The position numbers and the translations under genes are program-made. This document shows positions 43,595-53,004 of a DNA stretch of 64,000 nucleotides, piece by piece. The notes beneath the pieces are model-generated. The model was not told the origin of the DNA, did not search any database, and was given only the letters and a program-made list of their open reading frames with translations. Every line of letters begins with the position of its first letter. Position 1 is the stretch's first letter. Origin of the DNA: Bryobacteraceae bacterium (GTDB taxonomy: Bacteria > Acidobacteriota > Terriglobia > Bryobacterales > Bryobacteraceae); the NCBI GenBank assembly GCA_041394945.1, contig JAWKHH010000005.1, positions 1 through 64,000 of the forward strand, in the 5' to 3' direction.

Positions 43595-44341
43595 GTGACG
43601 AAGTGTTTGTTGGCGTTCGCCGCGGCGCTTGCCGCCATGGCTCAGACCGCGCATGACCCCGTGCCAGACCTCGCTCTCGGCCGCCGGATCTTCGATTCGC
43701 AATGCGCCGTCTGCCATGGGCAGAACGGTACCGGAGGACGCGGACCCGCGCTCAACCGGCCGAGTCTCGCCAAGGCGCCGGACCCTCCGTCGCTGCAGAA
43801 GATCATTGCCGACGGGCTGCCGCCCGAAATGCCGGGAGCATGGCAGCTTTCGGTGCGCGAGGTAGCCAGCGTCGCCGCGCATGTGCTCGAGCTTGGCAAA
43901 GTCGCCGAGGAGAAACTCCCCGGTGACGCCGCGCGCGGACGGGTCCTGTTCCGGGCGCGAGGCTGCGCCGGGTGCCATATGGTGGCGGGTGAAGGTACGC
44001 CGCGCGGGCCCGAGTTGACCGCCATCGGCGCGAAGCGAAACGCGGCGCATCTGCGCGAATCGCTCACCAAGCCGGAGGCGCATCTGCCCGACGGGTACCT
44101 GCTCGTCGAAGCGGTGACAGCGCAGGGCCGGACCGTGAATGGCACGCGGGCCGCCGAGGACCCGTTCACGATCCAGATCCAGGACGTCGGCGGGCGGTTT
44201 CAGAGCTTTCGAAAGGCCGATTTGAAGCAACTGCGGCGAAAGACCGGCGAGAGCGGCATGCCGTCGTTCGCGTCGTCATTGGCAGCTCCGGAGTTGGACG
44301 ATCTGGTCGCCTATCTGGCCAGCCTGCGAGGTGCGAAATGA
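43595..44341 (+). CDS. Di-heme cytochrome c
   Basis: A 248-aa periplasmic electron carrier. The start GTG 43595 gives a good signal peptide (LLAFAAALAAMAQ). Two heme c sites are visible: CAVCH (37-41) in the first cytochrome domain and CAGCH (124-128) in the second, followed by GPELTAIGAKRNAAHLRESL. The C-terminal part (VNGTRAAEDPFTIQIQD, SGMPSFASSL) is typical of cytochrome domains attached to quinoproteins. It overlaps the next gene by four bases, so it probably accepts electrons from that PQQ-type enzyme. Confidence 0.88.
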   Translation: MTKCLLAFAAALAAMAQTAHDPVPDLALGRRIFDSQCAVCHGQNGTGGRGPALNRPSLAKAPDPPSLQKIIADGLPPEMPGAWQLSVREVASVAAHVLELGKVAEEKLPGDAARGRVLFRARGCAGCHMVAGEGTPRGPELTAIGAKRNAAHLRESLTKPEAHLPDGYLLVEAVTAQGRTVNGTRAAEDPFTIQIQDVGGRFQSFRKADLKQLRRKTGESGMPSFASSLAAPELDDLVAYLASLRGAK

Positions 44342-45906
44342 AGACGGGCGCTCTGTTTCTCGTTGCCGCCATGGCGTTCGGGCAGGTGCCTTATGAACGC
44401 ATCCTCCACGCTGACCGCGAGCCCGGCAGTTGGCTCACGTACTCCGGGAATTACTCCGGCCATCGCTACTCGCCCCTCGGGCAGATTACACCGGGTAACG
44501 TCGGTGGGCTCCGCGTCCGCTGGGCGCATCAATTCGAGTTGCAGCGTACACAGGTATCGCCGATCGTCGCCGACGGCGTGATGTACATTACCGCGCCGAA
44601 CAAGGCGTGGGCGCTCGATCTTCGCGCCGGCCGGAAGCTGTGGCAATGGGAGCGGCCGATTCCTTCGGATTATCAATCCATCGGCTTCGGACGCGTGAAC
44701 CGGGGTCCGGCGATTCTCGACGACAAGCTCTATGTCGCCACGCTCGACTGCTATCTTGTCGCGCTCGACATCCGCACCGGCCAGCAGCGCTGGGAAGCGA
44801 AGGTGGAGGACTACAAGCCCGGTTACAGCATGACGCTTGCGCCGCTGGCGATCAAGGGCAAGGTACTCGTCGGAGTGAGCGGCGGCGAGGCGGGGATACG
44901 CGGCTTCGTCGACGCCTACGACGCGGCCTCCGGCAAACGGGCCTGGCGCTTCTACACGGTGCCGGGGCCGGGTGAGCCGGGGCACGATAGCTGGTCCGGC
45001 GATAGCTGGAAGACTGGCGGCGGCTCCACCTGGGTCACTGGCGCCTACGACCCCGATCTGAACCTTGTCTACTGGGGCGTGGGCAATCCCGGCCCCGATT
45101 GGAACGGCGACGGGCGCCTGGGCGACAACCTATACGCGTGCTCGTTCGTGGCGCTCGACGCCGAAACAGGTAAGCTTCGCTGGCATTTCCAGTTCACGCC
45201 GCACGATACGCACGATTGGGATTCGACGCACGTCCCGATGCTCGTGGACGCCGAGGTGCGCGGGGCGCGCCGCAAGCTGGTCGTCAACCCGAACCGCAAC
45301 GCATTCTACTATGCGCTGGACCGGACGACGGGTGAGTTCCTCGCCGGGCAGCCCTATGCGAAGCAGACGTGGGCCAAGGGGCTCGACGACAAGGGCCGGG
45401 CCATCGCGATTCCCGGTACCGAGCCGAGCACGGAGGGCGTGCTGGTGTGGCCCGCGCTCAATGGCGCGACGGTATGGTTCTCGCCGTCCTACTCGCCGAA
45501 GACCGGGTTGGTGTATGTTTCGACGCGCGAGGTGGGCGCGACTTATTACAAGCGCGAAGCCGAGTACAAACCCGGAACCTTCTTCGCCGGCGGCGGCGAG
45601 ACGCGCATCCCGGAGGATCAGCAATGGGGTGCGCTGCGGGCTCTTGAAGCGGCGACGGGCAAGATGCGGTGGGAGTTCCGGCTGCAATCGGCGCCCTGGG
45701 CGGGCATATTGACGACGGCGGGCGGGCTCGTGTTCTCGGGGACGAACGAGGGCAACGTGTTCGCGCTCGATGCCGGAAGCGGGAAGCCGCTCTGGGACTT
45801 TCAGGCGGGCGGGCCGGTGATGGCGAATCCGATTTCGTTCGAGATCGACGGCAAACAGCACGTGGCCGTCGCCGCGGACAGAGTGTTGTACGTGTTCGGA
45901 CTTTAG
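44338..45906 (+). CDS. Quinoprotein (PQQ-dependent dehydrogenase-like beta-propeller)
   Basis: A 522-aa exported enzyme with a short signal peptide (LFLVAAMAFGQ) and a PQQ-enzyme propeller. Visible tryptophan-docking stretches include WLTYSGNYSGHRYSPLGQI (about 35-53), ALDLRAGRKLWQWE, ALDIRTGQQRWEAK, GLVFSGTNEGNVFALDAGSG and GKPLWDFQAGGPV. Methanol/ethanol-dehydrogenase-like proteins oxidise alcohols or sugars; the substrate here is unknown. The preceding di-heme cytochrome c is the likely electron acceptor. The 257 bases after it (45907-46163) hold no gene. Confidence 0.88.
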   Translation: MKTGALFLVAAMAFGQVPYERILHADREPGSWLTYSGNYSGHRYSPLGQITPGNVGGLRVRWAHQFELQRTQVSPIVADGVMYITAPNKAWALDLRAGRKLWQWERPIPSDYQSIGFGRVNRGPAILDDKLYVATLDCYLVALDIRTGQQRWEAKVEDYKPGYSMTLAPLAIKGKVLVGVSGGEAGIRGFVDAYDAASGKRAWRFYTVPGPGEPGHDSWSGDSWKTGGGSTWVTGAYDPDLNLVYWGVGNPGPDWNGDGRLGDNLYACSFVALDAETGKLRWHFQFTPHDTHDWDSTHVPMLVDAEVRGARRKLVVNPNRNAFYYALDRTTGEFLAGQPYAKQTWAKGLDDKGRAIAIPGTEPSTEGVLVWPALNGATVWFSPSYSPKTGLVYVSTREVGATYYKREAEYKPGTFFAGGGETRIPEDQQWGALRALEAATGKMRWEFRLQSAPWAGILTTAGGLVFSGTNEGNVFALDAGSGKPLWDFQAGGPVMANPISFEIDGKQHVAVAADRVLYVFGL

Positions 45907-46163
45907 CCGATCTCTACCCGGCGTCTTTCGGCAAGTGCGCAGAGCGAGCGCGTTGAAATTCCGTTCGCGGTGGCGGGCCGGGGACACGACACGAGCGACG
46001 CGCAATCGACGCGTGGACCCCGCAAATCCTGCGTACTCCCAGGGCCCGCCAGGGTTCGGGAATCCCCGCATTATCAGTCTTTTGCGACTGTCCCTCGATT
46101 GGCCGCAGGGTTGCACTTCCAAGGGCGTAGCTCAAAAGCACTCTTGAAAGAAGGAGAACTCAA

Positions 46164-46751
46164 ATGAAACGCTCAACCCTGATCCGGACCATGCTGGTGA
46201 CCGCCACGGCGCTCGCTGCCTCCCTTCCCGCGGCGGCCCAGCGTGGTCCCGGGCGCGGCCCGGGCAGCGGCGCGGGAGCGCGCACGCCCATCGTCGTGGA
46301 ACCGGCCACCGCCGAGGAAGTCCAGATGCTTACCTTCATGCGCGAGGAAGAGAAGCTCGCCCGCGACGTCTACCGCTTCCTCTCCGAGAAATGGGGCCAC
46401 TCGGTGTTTGACCGCATAGCCGATAGCGAGCAGCAGCACTTCGTCTCGGTGGGAACGCTGATTGTCCGCTACGGCGTGCAGGATCCGGCGGCCACTGATA
46501 CGCCCGGCGTCTTCCAGGACGCTAAGCTCGCTTCGCTCTACGCCGAGTTGACGGCGAAAGGCGCGGCTTCGTTGAAAGACGCCTTCGAAGTTGGCATCCT
46601 GATCGAGAAGACCGACATCGCCGATCTGGAGAAAGCCGTGGCGACTACGAAACTCGACATCAAGCGCGTCTACACGAACCTGATGAACGCATCGTTCAAC
46701 CACCTCGAAGCGTTCGAGACATGTCTGGAGACGGTGACGATTGCGAACTGA
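46164..46751 (+). CDS. DUF2202 ferritin-like secreted protein
   Basis: A 195-aa protein with AAGGAG ribosome site and signal peptide (TALAASLPAAAQ). A glycine/arginine-rich linker follows, then a four-helix DUF2202 domain: EEVQMLTFMREEEKLARDVY, IADSEQQHFVSVG, LRN-like IEKTDIADLEKAV, and ASFNHLEAFETCL. The Glu and His residues at regular helical spacing (EEEK, SEQQH, NHLEAF) suggest a di-metal site, as in ferritin-like proteins. The exact function is unknown. It is convergent with the next receptor gene, separated by a strong hairpin. Confidence 0.88.
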   Translation: MKRSTLIRTMLVTATALAASLPAAAQRGPGRGPGSGAGARTPIVVEPATAEEVQMLTFMREEEKLARDVYRFLSEKWGHSVFDRIADSEQQHFVSVGTLIVRYGVQDPAATDTPGVFQDAKLASLYAELTAKGAASLKDAFEVGILIEKTDIADLEKAVATTKLDIKRVYTNLMNASFNHLEAFETCLETVTIAN

Positions 46752-46780
46752 CCCTCCGCGGTTGGAACGCGGCCTCCCAC

Positions 46781-46806
46781 GCCCGCCGGCCTCGTCGCCG
46801 GCGGGC
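46781..46806. terminator. Bidirectional terminator between convergent genes
   Basis: A perfect 10-bp stem GCCCGCCGGC / GCCGGCGGGC with a six-base loop CTCGTC lies between the stop of the plus-strand gene (46751) and the stop of the minus-strand gene (46821). There is no long T-run, but it is the only strong hairpin there. Confidence 0.7.
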
Positions 46807-46820
46807 TCGTTCGGTTGACC

Positions 46821-49800
46821 TCAGAATTCCAGCTTGAAGATCGCCTGCATGTACAGCCGGCCGCCCTGGCCGGAGAAGCTCCCCTGGTTGCCGGTGATCT
46901 TGCCGAACGTTTGCGGATTGCGGAAATCGACCGTCGATGTCGGCGGAGAGAAGAAGTAGCGCTTGAACGGATTGTTCATGTCGAGCCGGATCGACCCCTT
47001 CACGCGCTCCCGCACCACGAAGCCCTTGGACATGCTCACCTGGTGCCAGATCATGCCGGGGCCGGAGATCACGTTGCGGCCGAAGTTGCCGGTGGTGAAC
47101 GAAGAGGGATAAGCGAACGCGTTGATATCCATCCATGGCGCCTGGCACGCCTGGCGATGGCGGCACTCGCCTTTCGCGTCCCAGGGGATGCGGATGTCGT
47201 CGTAGGTCTTGCCGGGCGCCATATCGGGACGGCGGCCCCCGGGGAGAAACACGTTCGACGTTCCCGTGAAGCTCAGGTTGAACGGAGCGCCTTGCTCGAA
47301 TGTCTGAATCACGGCCAGCTCCCAATTCCCGAGCACGCCGTCGACGATCTTTGGGACGTCACGGCCCCAGTGCTTGCCGCGGCCGAACGGCAGCTCCCAG
47401 ATGCCGTACGTCACCCAGCGGTGGGTGACGTCGAAGTCGGAGCGGCCCTTCTCCAGGCGGCGGTTGTAGAACGTGGCGCCGCCGGCCGCGCCGTCGTCAG
47501 AGTCCTCATCAATGGCCTTGCTGAACGTGTAGAACGAGCTGAGCGAGAAGCCCCGGCCGTAGCGCTTCTCCACTTTGATCGTGGCGCCGTGGTAGCTGGT
47601 GTGCCCGTAGTTGCTGTAGTGGTTGATGGCGCCGAAGTGCGGATAAGGCCGGAAGTTCTGCGAAGCGCGGCGGATCCTGTCGAGCGTCGAGAAGTCGCTC
47701 GCGATGTTGAGGGGAATCGCGTTCATGTCCCATCGGTTCAACAACCCCACGCCGGCGGACCCCTGGTAGTTCAAGTCGAGCAGCATGTTCGAGGCGAACT
47801 CCCACTGGAAGCCGCCGTTCCAGTTGAGGATGTACGGCATGCGCATGTTCGGGTCGTAGAAAGAAGCAGTGCGGCCGCTGTAGTTGGTCCCGATGAACGG
47901 CGCCGAGCCGTCCGGGTTGATGGTGAAGTTCACCGCGGGCGGTCCGTTGCGCAGGTAGAAGGCGACATCCGGGTCTCCTGGCTGCTGGGCGACCACGCCG
48001 GTGGCGAGGTACTCGTCGAAGTTCTCGAGCAGGCCGTTGGTGAACAGGTCCAGCGTGTTCATGGCGAAGCCGCCTCGGAACACCCAGCCGGGGCGGAAGT
48101 TGTAAGCCATCCCGATGCGTGGCTGGAAGTTGTTCCAGTCCCGCTTGGCCAGCAGCCCCTTCGGATGGAGCAAAGCGCCCTGGTTCCCGGTAAGCGGATC
48201 GGTAGCCGTAGGGTTGAACTGGCTTTGTTGCCCGTACTTGGTGTTGAATGGCGACTCATACTGCCAGCGCAGCCCTAGGTTGAGGGTCAGGTTCGGAGTC
48301 GCTTTCCAGTCGTCCTGAAAGTAGAGGGCGTGGCTCCACCAGCGCGGCAGCCAGGTTGCCTGATCCCGCGTGAAATCGGCGCGGGTGACGGCGCCAAGCA
48401 TGAACGAGGCGAACGCGTTGCCCGTGTTCGGACGGAACGGAAATTCCGTGCCTCCCATCCGGTAGATTCCCGAAGGCTGGGCCGGCACGCGGATGTTGTG
48501 GCGCGTACGAAGGATCTCGTAGCCGGTTTTGAAAGTGTGCCGGCCGCGGACCATCGTCAGGTTCTCCTGCAGGTTGAAGCTCTCGTTCACATCCACGGAG
48601 CCTCCCTCGGGAAAGCGGAAGAACAACTGGCCGCCGGTGGCGTTGCGGAAGTCCGGCATGGTGTCCGCGCTGACGTTGGGGATCCCGAACTGGCTGGCGA
48701 AGTCCTGCCCGGCGCTTTCCGGCTCGCGCGTGAAGCGCCGCCGATTGCCGCCGAAGCGGATCTCGTTGATCGTGGTGGGGCTCAACGTGATGGAGTCCGA
48801 GAGGACGAGCTGCCGCTGGTTAATTGGGATTGGCGTGAAGTTGTAGTCGAACAGTTTGTTCTGCACCTGCACCTGCCAGCGCCCGTTGAACGAACGGTGC
48901 CGGAAGTTGGAGTAGCGCCCGAAGAACTTGTGGCGGTCGGAGAAGCTGTGGTCGATCTTGAAGTCCATGCCGGTGCGGTAGGAGCGGTAGACGGTGTCGC
49001 GGCTCAAGTTGTTCGCCGGGCCGGTGCGCGTGAAGAACGCCTGGTTGTTGCGATTGTCGGGGTCCCGATACGGGTTCATGCTCATGAACTTGCTAAAGAC
49101 CGGGTCGACGCGGGATAGCGGAACTTGATTGCCGGGGAACTGCGTGCGCGAGTAGCTGCCGTTGGCGAGGCGTGTCAGCGAGGCGGGGTCGTAGACGGGA
49201 TCGCCGATCCCACCGAAGGTGAAGTCGCCGGCGAGCATTTCGGGGGTGGGCACGGCGCGGTCGTTGTTCTCGGACGCTTTCTCATGGTGCCGCTGGAATC
49301 CGACGAGGAAGAAGGTCTTGTTTCGGCCGTCGTAGATCTTGGGCAGGACGATGGGGCCGTTGATGCTGCCCGACATCAGATGGAAGCCGAAGTTGTTGGT
49401 GGGGAGGTTGGCGTCCTGCCAGTTTCGGTGAATCATCTGGCGCGCCATGTAACGCTCTTCGGCCACGCCGTGAAGCTGGTTGGTTCCGCTCTTGAAGACG
49501 ATCGACATCAGGCCGCCGCCGGAGTGGCCGTACTCGGCCGGCAGCACGGTGGTGATCACCTTGACCTCTTCCATGTTGTGCTCCACCGTGGACATATTGC
49601 GCCCGGTGCCGATCACCTGCGTGCCCGGCGTGAGGCCGGATACGCCGTCGGTGGTCATCTGGAAGGCGCGGGAGCGGCTGCCGGCGGAGTGGCCGTAGCC
49701 GCGCTGCGACGTCATTCCCGGGACGTACCAGAGCAAGCTCTCCACTTTCATTTGCGGCGTCGGCAGCCGATTGAGGTGCTGGCCGGAGACCAGGTGTCCG

Positions 49801-50192
49801 GTGCTCGACGTTTCCGTTTCGAGAAGCTGGGCGGCGGCGCTCACCTCCACCGATTCGACCACGTCGCCGATCTCAAGAACCGCGTTCACGCGCACCGTTT
49901 CCGTTGCGCGCACCTGAATGTTCGACCGCACGAGCTTCTTGAAGCCTTGCGCCTCGAAGGTCATCTCATAGAAACCGGGGTTTAGGTAGGGCTGTCGATA
50001 CAGGCCCTGGTCGTTCGTGGTGGGCGAGTAGGCAAAGCCGGTGTCTTTGTCGCGGATGTGCACGGTGACGCCGGGTATGGTTGCGCCGGTGGAATCGGTG
50101 ACGCCACCGACGATGGCGCCTTGTCCGGTTTGGGCCAGCAGCGTAGTGGCGGTGGCCTGCGTTAAGAGAAATACACAGAAGAGTCGTGACAT
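46821..50192 (-). CDS. TonB-dependent-receptor-like protein with carboxypeptidase-regulatory domain
   Basis: A 1123-aa outer-membrane protein with signal peptide (cut near LLAQT, about 20). A CnaB-type domain (GAIVGGVTDSTGATIPGVTV to EAQGFKKL) is followed by a plug-like stretch with VSAAAQLLETETSSTG and VLPAEYGHSGGGLMSIVFKS. A barrel ends in LYMQAIFKLEF. It is clearly a different paralogue from the one at 33844, and closer to the pseudogene at 55170-58039 (shared ETETS.TG and PAEYGHS.GG phrases). An AGGTTAACG-type ribosome region precedes the ATG at 50192. The substrate is unknown. Confidence 0.88.
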   Translation of the reverse strand: MSRLFCVFLLTQATATTLLAQTGQGAIVGGVTDSTGATIPGVTVHIRDKDTGFAYSPTTNDQGLYRQPYLNPGFYEMTFEAQGFKKLVRSNIQVRATETVRVNAVLEIGDVVESVEVSAAAQLLETETSSTGHLVSGQHLNRLPTPQMKVESLLWYVPGMTSQRGYGHSAGSRSRAFQMTTDGVSGLTPGTQVIGTGRNMSTVEHNMEEVKVITTVLPAEYGHSGGGLMSIVFKSGTNQLHGVAEERYMARQMIHRNWQDANLPTNNFGFHLMSGSINGPIVLPKIYDGRNKTFFLVGFQRHHEKASENNDRAVPTPEMLAGDFTFGGIGDPVYDPASLTRLANGSYSRTQFPGNQVPLSRVDPVFSKFMSMNPYRDPDNRNNQAFFTRTGPANNLSRDTVYRSYRTGMDFKIDHSFSDRHKFFGRYSNFRHRSFNGRWQVQVQNKLFDYNFTPIPINQRQLVLSDSITLSPTTINEIRFGGNRRRFTREPESAGQDFASQFGIPNVSADTMPDFRNATGGQLFFRFPEGGSVDVNESFNLQENLTMVRGRHTFKTGYEILRTRHNIRVPAQPSGIYRMGGTEFPFRPNTGNAFASFMLGAVTRADFTRDQATWLPRWWSHALYFQDDWKATPNLTLNLGLRWQYESPFNTKYGQQSQFNPTATDPLTGNQGALLHPKGLLAKRDWNNFQPRIGMAYNFRPGWVFRGGFAMNTLDLFTNGLLENFDEYLATGVVAQQPGDPDVAFYLRNGPPAVNFTINPDGSAPFIGTNYSGRTASFYDPNMRMPYILNWNGGFQWEFASNMLLDLNYQGSAGVGLLNRWDMNAIPLNIASDFSTLDRIRRASQNFRPYPHFGAINHYSNYGHTSYHGATIKVEKRYGRGFSLSSFYTFSKAIDEDSDDGAAGGATFYNRRLEKGRSDFDVTHRWVTYGIWELPFGRGKHWGRDVPKIVDGVLGNWELAVIQTFEQGAPFNLSFTGTSNVFLPGGRRPDMAPGKTYDDIRIPWDAKGECRHRQACQAPWMDINAFAYPSSFTTGNFGRNVISGPGMIWHQVSMSKGFVVRERVKGSIRLDMNNPFKRYFFSPPTSTVDFRNPQTFGKITGNQGSFSGQGGRLYMQAIFKLEF

Positions 50193-50266
50193 AAAAGATC
50201 GTTAACCTCGCTGGGGGTAACGTATATCACGCTGCAAGGCTGGAGGCAATAGGCGGCGTCGATATT

Positions 50267-51211
50267 TTACGCGGGACGAGCCGGAGCCGGGCAGCATTCG
50301 GGCCGGCAAACGGCGAATTCCGGAGCGTTCACCAGCTCGGCGAGCATCGCCACGAACCGCGGGTGCGTTCCGACGGTGGGCGCCCGCCGCCAGGGGGTCC
50401 CAGTCTCTTCGGCGATGAGGCGGGCTTCGTGGTCGAGGTCCCAAAGCACCTCAATGTGATCGGACAGGAACCCGAGCGGCGTGGCGACGATGGGAGAGCG
50501 GTCCGGGCGCGCGCGGATGTAATCGCCGATGTCCGGTTCAAGCCACGGCTGCGATGGCGGTCCGCTGCGGCTCTGCCACGCGAGCGTCCAACGGTCGTGC
50601 CCGAGCAGACGGGCGACGCGGGACGCGCATTCCCGGATCTGGCTTTCGTAGGGGCTGGTGCGGGACATCGAGACCGGGATGCTGTGGGCGGTGAAGACGA
50701 TCTCCGCCGCGGGATCGAGCAGCGGCGCGATGCGCTCCGCCTGGGCTTCGACGAACCCGGGGCGGTCCCAAAACGGCGGCAGCTTGTCGATCGCGAGTCC
50801 TTCTCCGCCGGCGAGCGCGGTATCGAGGTTTTCCTGATACTGGCGGCACGACGAGTAGGAGCCGAAGGCGGAAGTCGCGAGAGCAAGCGCGCGCCCGACG
50901 CCGTCCTCGCGCATCCGGCGAACCGTCTCGGCGAGCATCGGGCGCCAGTTGCGGTTACCCCAATACACCGGAACATTCACCAGAGGTTCCAGCGCTGAAA
51001 TCAATTCCTGCGCGTGATCGTTGATCGGGCTCTTGCCTTCGAAATGATAGTAGTGTTCGGCGACTTCGAGCATCCGTTCGCGCGGCACGTTCCGGCCCCG
51101 GAGAACGTTCTCCAGAAACGGAATCACGTCTTCGTGTTTTTCCGGGCCCCCAAAGGACACCAGCAGCAGGGCATCGTAGTGCGCGGCGGGCATATCCGAT
51201 TGTTGCATCAT
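50267..51211 (-). CDS. hemH: Ferrochelatase (coproporphyrin/protoporphyrin) HemH
   Basis: A 314-aa enzyme that inserts Fe2+ into a porphyrin; paired here with HemQ, it likely makes coproheme. Visible: ALLLVSFGGPE near the N-terminus, GRNVPRERMLEVAEHYYHFEG, His176 in TAHSIPVSM and Glu254 in SDHIEVLWDLD, the metal-site residues. The C-terminus has an unusual tail, CRPECCPAPARPA; three cysteines might bind an iron-sulfur cluster, as in some ferrochelatases, but this is a guess. Starts are ATG 51211 or ATG 51193 (MPAAHYD), which fits homologues slightly better. It is divergent from hemQ with a six-base gap. Confidence 0.93.
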   Translation of the reverse strand: MMQQSDMPAAHYDALLLVSFGGPEKHEDVIPFLENVLRGRNVPRERMLEVAEHYYHFEGKSPINDHAQELISALEPLVNVPVYWGNRNWRPMLAETVRRMREDGVGRALALATSAFGSYSSCRQYQENLDTALAGGEGLAIDKLPPFWDRPGFVEAQAERIAPLLDPAAEIVFTAHSIPVSMSRTSPYESQIRECASRVARLLGHDRWTLAWQSRSGPPSQPWLEPDIGDYIRARPDRSPIVATPLGFLSDHIEVLWDLDHEARLIAEETGTPWRRAPTVGTHPRFVAMLAELVNAPEFAVCRPECCPAPARPA

Positions 51212-51217
51212 GGTCAG

Positions 51218-52030
51218 ATGGATTCACTTTCCGTTCCTTTGACGCTCGAAGGCTCCTGGGCGCTGCATCAAATGATGCGGATCCGGTGGGACGAGTGGAA
51301 ATGCATGCACGCGGCGGACCGCGCGACGGTAGCCGATGACGCCGCCGCCGCGCTGGCGGAGATGGCCTCGTCTCAAACGGCGTTCTTCTCGATGCTTGGT
51401 CACAAGGGCGACCTGATGTTCGTCCACTTCCGGCCGGACCCGGCGGCGCTTAACGCGGCCGAACTACGCCTCACTCAGCTTCGCCTTTGGGACTTTCTCG
51501 AGCCGGTGACGTCGTATTTTTCCGTTGTCGAGCTGGGACTCTACGAATCCACCCAGCGCGTCCACCGCGTATTTGCAGAGCGGGGCCTGGAACCGGGAAC
51601 GGAGGCCTGGAACCAGGCTTTCGCCGAGGAGATGGACCGCCAGAAGAAGGCTATGGAGCCGCGCCTGTTCCCGGCAATTCCAGATCACAAATATATCTGC
51701 TTCTACCCGATGAACCGCCTCCGAGGCGAGCAGAAGAACTGGTATACGGTGCCGTTCGCCGACCGCGCCCGCATGATGCACGAACACGGCATGGTTGGCC
51801 GCAAGTACGCCGACCACGTGCGGCAGGTCATCACCGGGTCGATCGGGTACGACGACTGGGAGTGGGGTGTGGATCTCTTCGCCAACGATCCTCTTCAGTT
51901 CAAGAAGCTCATCTACGAAATGCGCTTCGATGAGGTGAGCGCGGTGTATGCGTTGTTCGGCCAGTTTTACGTGGGAATCCGCCGCCAGCCGGACCAGTTG
52001 CGCGCGCTGCTCGAGGGGCGGCTCGAGTAA
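51218..52030 (+). CDS. hemQ: Coproheme decarboxylase HemQ (ChdC)
   Basis: A 270-aa chlorite-dismutase-fold enzyme. It uses peroxide to remove two carboxyl groups from coproheme III, giving heme b, the last step of the coproporphyrin-dependent pathway. Visible: ALHQMMRIRWDEW (N-terminal), the catalytic-Tyr region KYICFYPMN (Tyr163), NWYTVPFADRARMMHEHG with proximal His190, and GYDDWEWGVDLFANDP. The residue four after Tyr163 is Arg167, where many HemQ proteins have Lys. The ATG at 51218 has no ribosome site. Next to hemH, it indicates the Gram-positive-type coproheme route. Confidence 0.92.
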   Translation: MDSLSVPLTLEGSWALHQMMRIRWDEWKCMHAADRATVADDAAAALAEMASSQTAFFSMLGHKGDLMFVHFRPDPAALNAAELRLTQLRLWDFLEPVTSYFSVVELGLYESTQRVHRVFAERGLEPGTEAWNQAFAEEMDRQKKAMEPRLFPAIPDHKYICFYPMNRLRGEQKNWYTVPFADRARMMHEHGMVGRKYADHVRQVITGSIGYDDWEWGVDLFANDPLQFKKLIYEMRFDEVSAVYALFGQFYVGIRRQPDQLRALLEGRLE

Positions 52031-52033
52031 ACC

Positions 52034-52972
52034 GTGCGGCTAGCGCTCCTGATCGCCGTAGCCGCGGCGCTGGATGGCCAGCGGGTGCGCGAGGCATCGG
52101 GAGTGGTGCGCGTGGGCGAGGAGACGCTGATCGCCGATGATTCGCTCACCGGCGCCTATGTCGAGCTCGAAACCAAGCGGCTGCGGGGGCCGTTCTTCCG
52201 GCTGAACGATTACGATCCGGAACGGAAGCGCCTGCACTATCGCGGCCTCGGCGTGGATTTCGAATCCGTGGACATGCTCGCCGACGGCCGGGTAGCGCTC
52301 CTGTCGGAACGGTTGCGGTCACTAGTGGGGGACCGGGGCGTGATCGCCGAATACGATAGCGAACTCGCCGAAACCGGCAAACGTGGGCTGGAGGGGCTGG
52401 CGGTGCGGCCGCTTCCGGACGGAGCTTCTCGCGTTGCGGTGTTGTGGGAAGGCGGGTATCCCGACTATGGCGCGCTGGGCCGCGCACGCGATCAGGGGCC
52501 GTGGCAGCCGCTTGTGGTCGTGCATGACATACCGAGGAACGGACGCGCGGGCCGGGTCCGCATGGCGCAGGCGACGTTGATCGAGCTGAAGCCGCCGCTC
52601 CCCGACCACGCTGATCCTCCCAGGTCGCAGCGTTTTCGCGCTCCCGACCTCGTGTGGTATCCCGATGCCGCCAGCCGCGACGGATGGGGGTTTCTGGTGC
52701 TGCTTTCCTCTCAGGATGGATCGCCGCGGCCCGAGTTCCGCCATAAATGGCTACAGCGCTTTCGCCGCGACGGCTCGGCGTTCGGCGCGCCGCTCGACCT
52801 GATGGCGCTGCTGCCGCCGAGTCTACGCGCCGGCAACTGGGAGGGGCTCGCGTGGTGGGAGCCGGGCCGCAGCGTCATCCTGGTGTGCGAAGAAGATGGA
52901 AATATCGAGGCCCACGGCTGGATTCTCGAACTGCCGGAGGAGCTCCGCAAGGACCCGGCCGCCTTTCGGTGA
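52034..52972 (+). CDS. Exported esterase-like-phytase-type protein
   Basis: A 312-aa protein beginning with GTG 52034, three bases after hemQ. A short signal-like N-terminus (LALLIAVAAALDGQ) is followed by a beta-propeller-like body: ASGVVRVGEETLIADDS, FESVDMLADGRVALLSE, TGKRGLEGLAVRPLPDGA and NWEGLAWWEPGRSVILVCEE. This pattern matches the 'esterase-like activity of phytase' domain in layout. No catalytic residues can be assigned. It is likely co-transcribed with hemQ but need not share its function. Confidence 0.6.
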   Translation: MRLALLIAVAAALDGQRVREASGVVRVGEETLIADDSLTGAYVELETKRLRGPFFRLNDYDPERKRLHYRGLGVDFESVDMLADGRVALLSERLRSLVGDRGVIAEYDSELAETGKRGLEGLAVRPLPDGASRVAVLWEGGYPDYGALGRARDQGPWQPLVVVHDIPRNGRAGRVRMAQATLIELKPPLPDHADPPRSQRFRAPDLVWYPDAASRDGWGFLVLLSSQDGSPRPEFRHKWLQRFRRDGSAFGAPLDLMALLPPSLRAGNWEGLAWWEPGRSVILVCEEDGNIEAHGWILELPEELRKDPAAFR

Positions 52973-53004
52973 ACCGTTTTCCCGACGCCCTCGTCTATTG
53001 GTGC

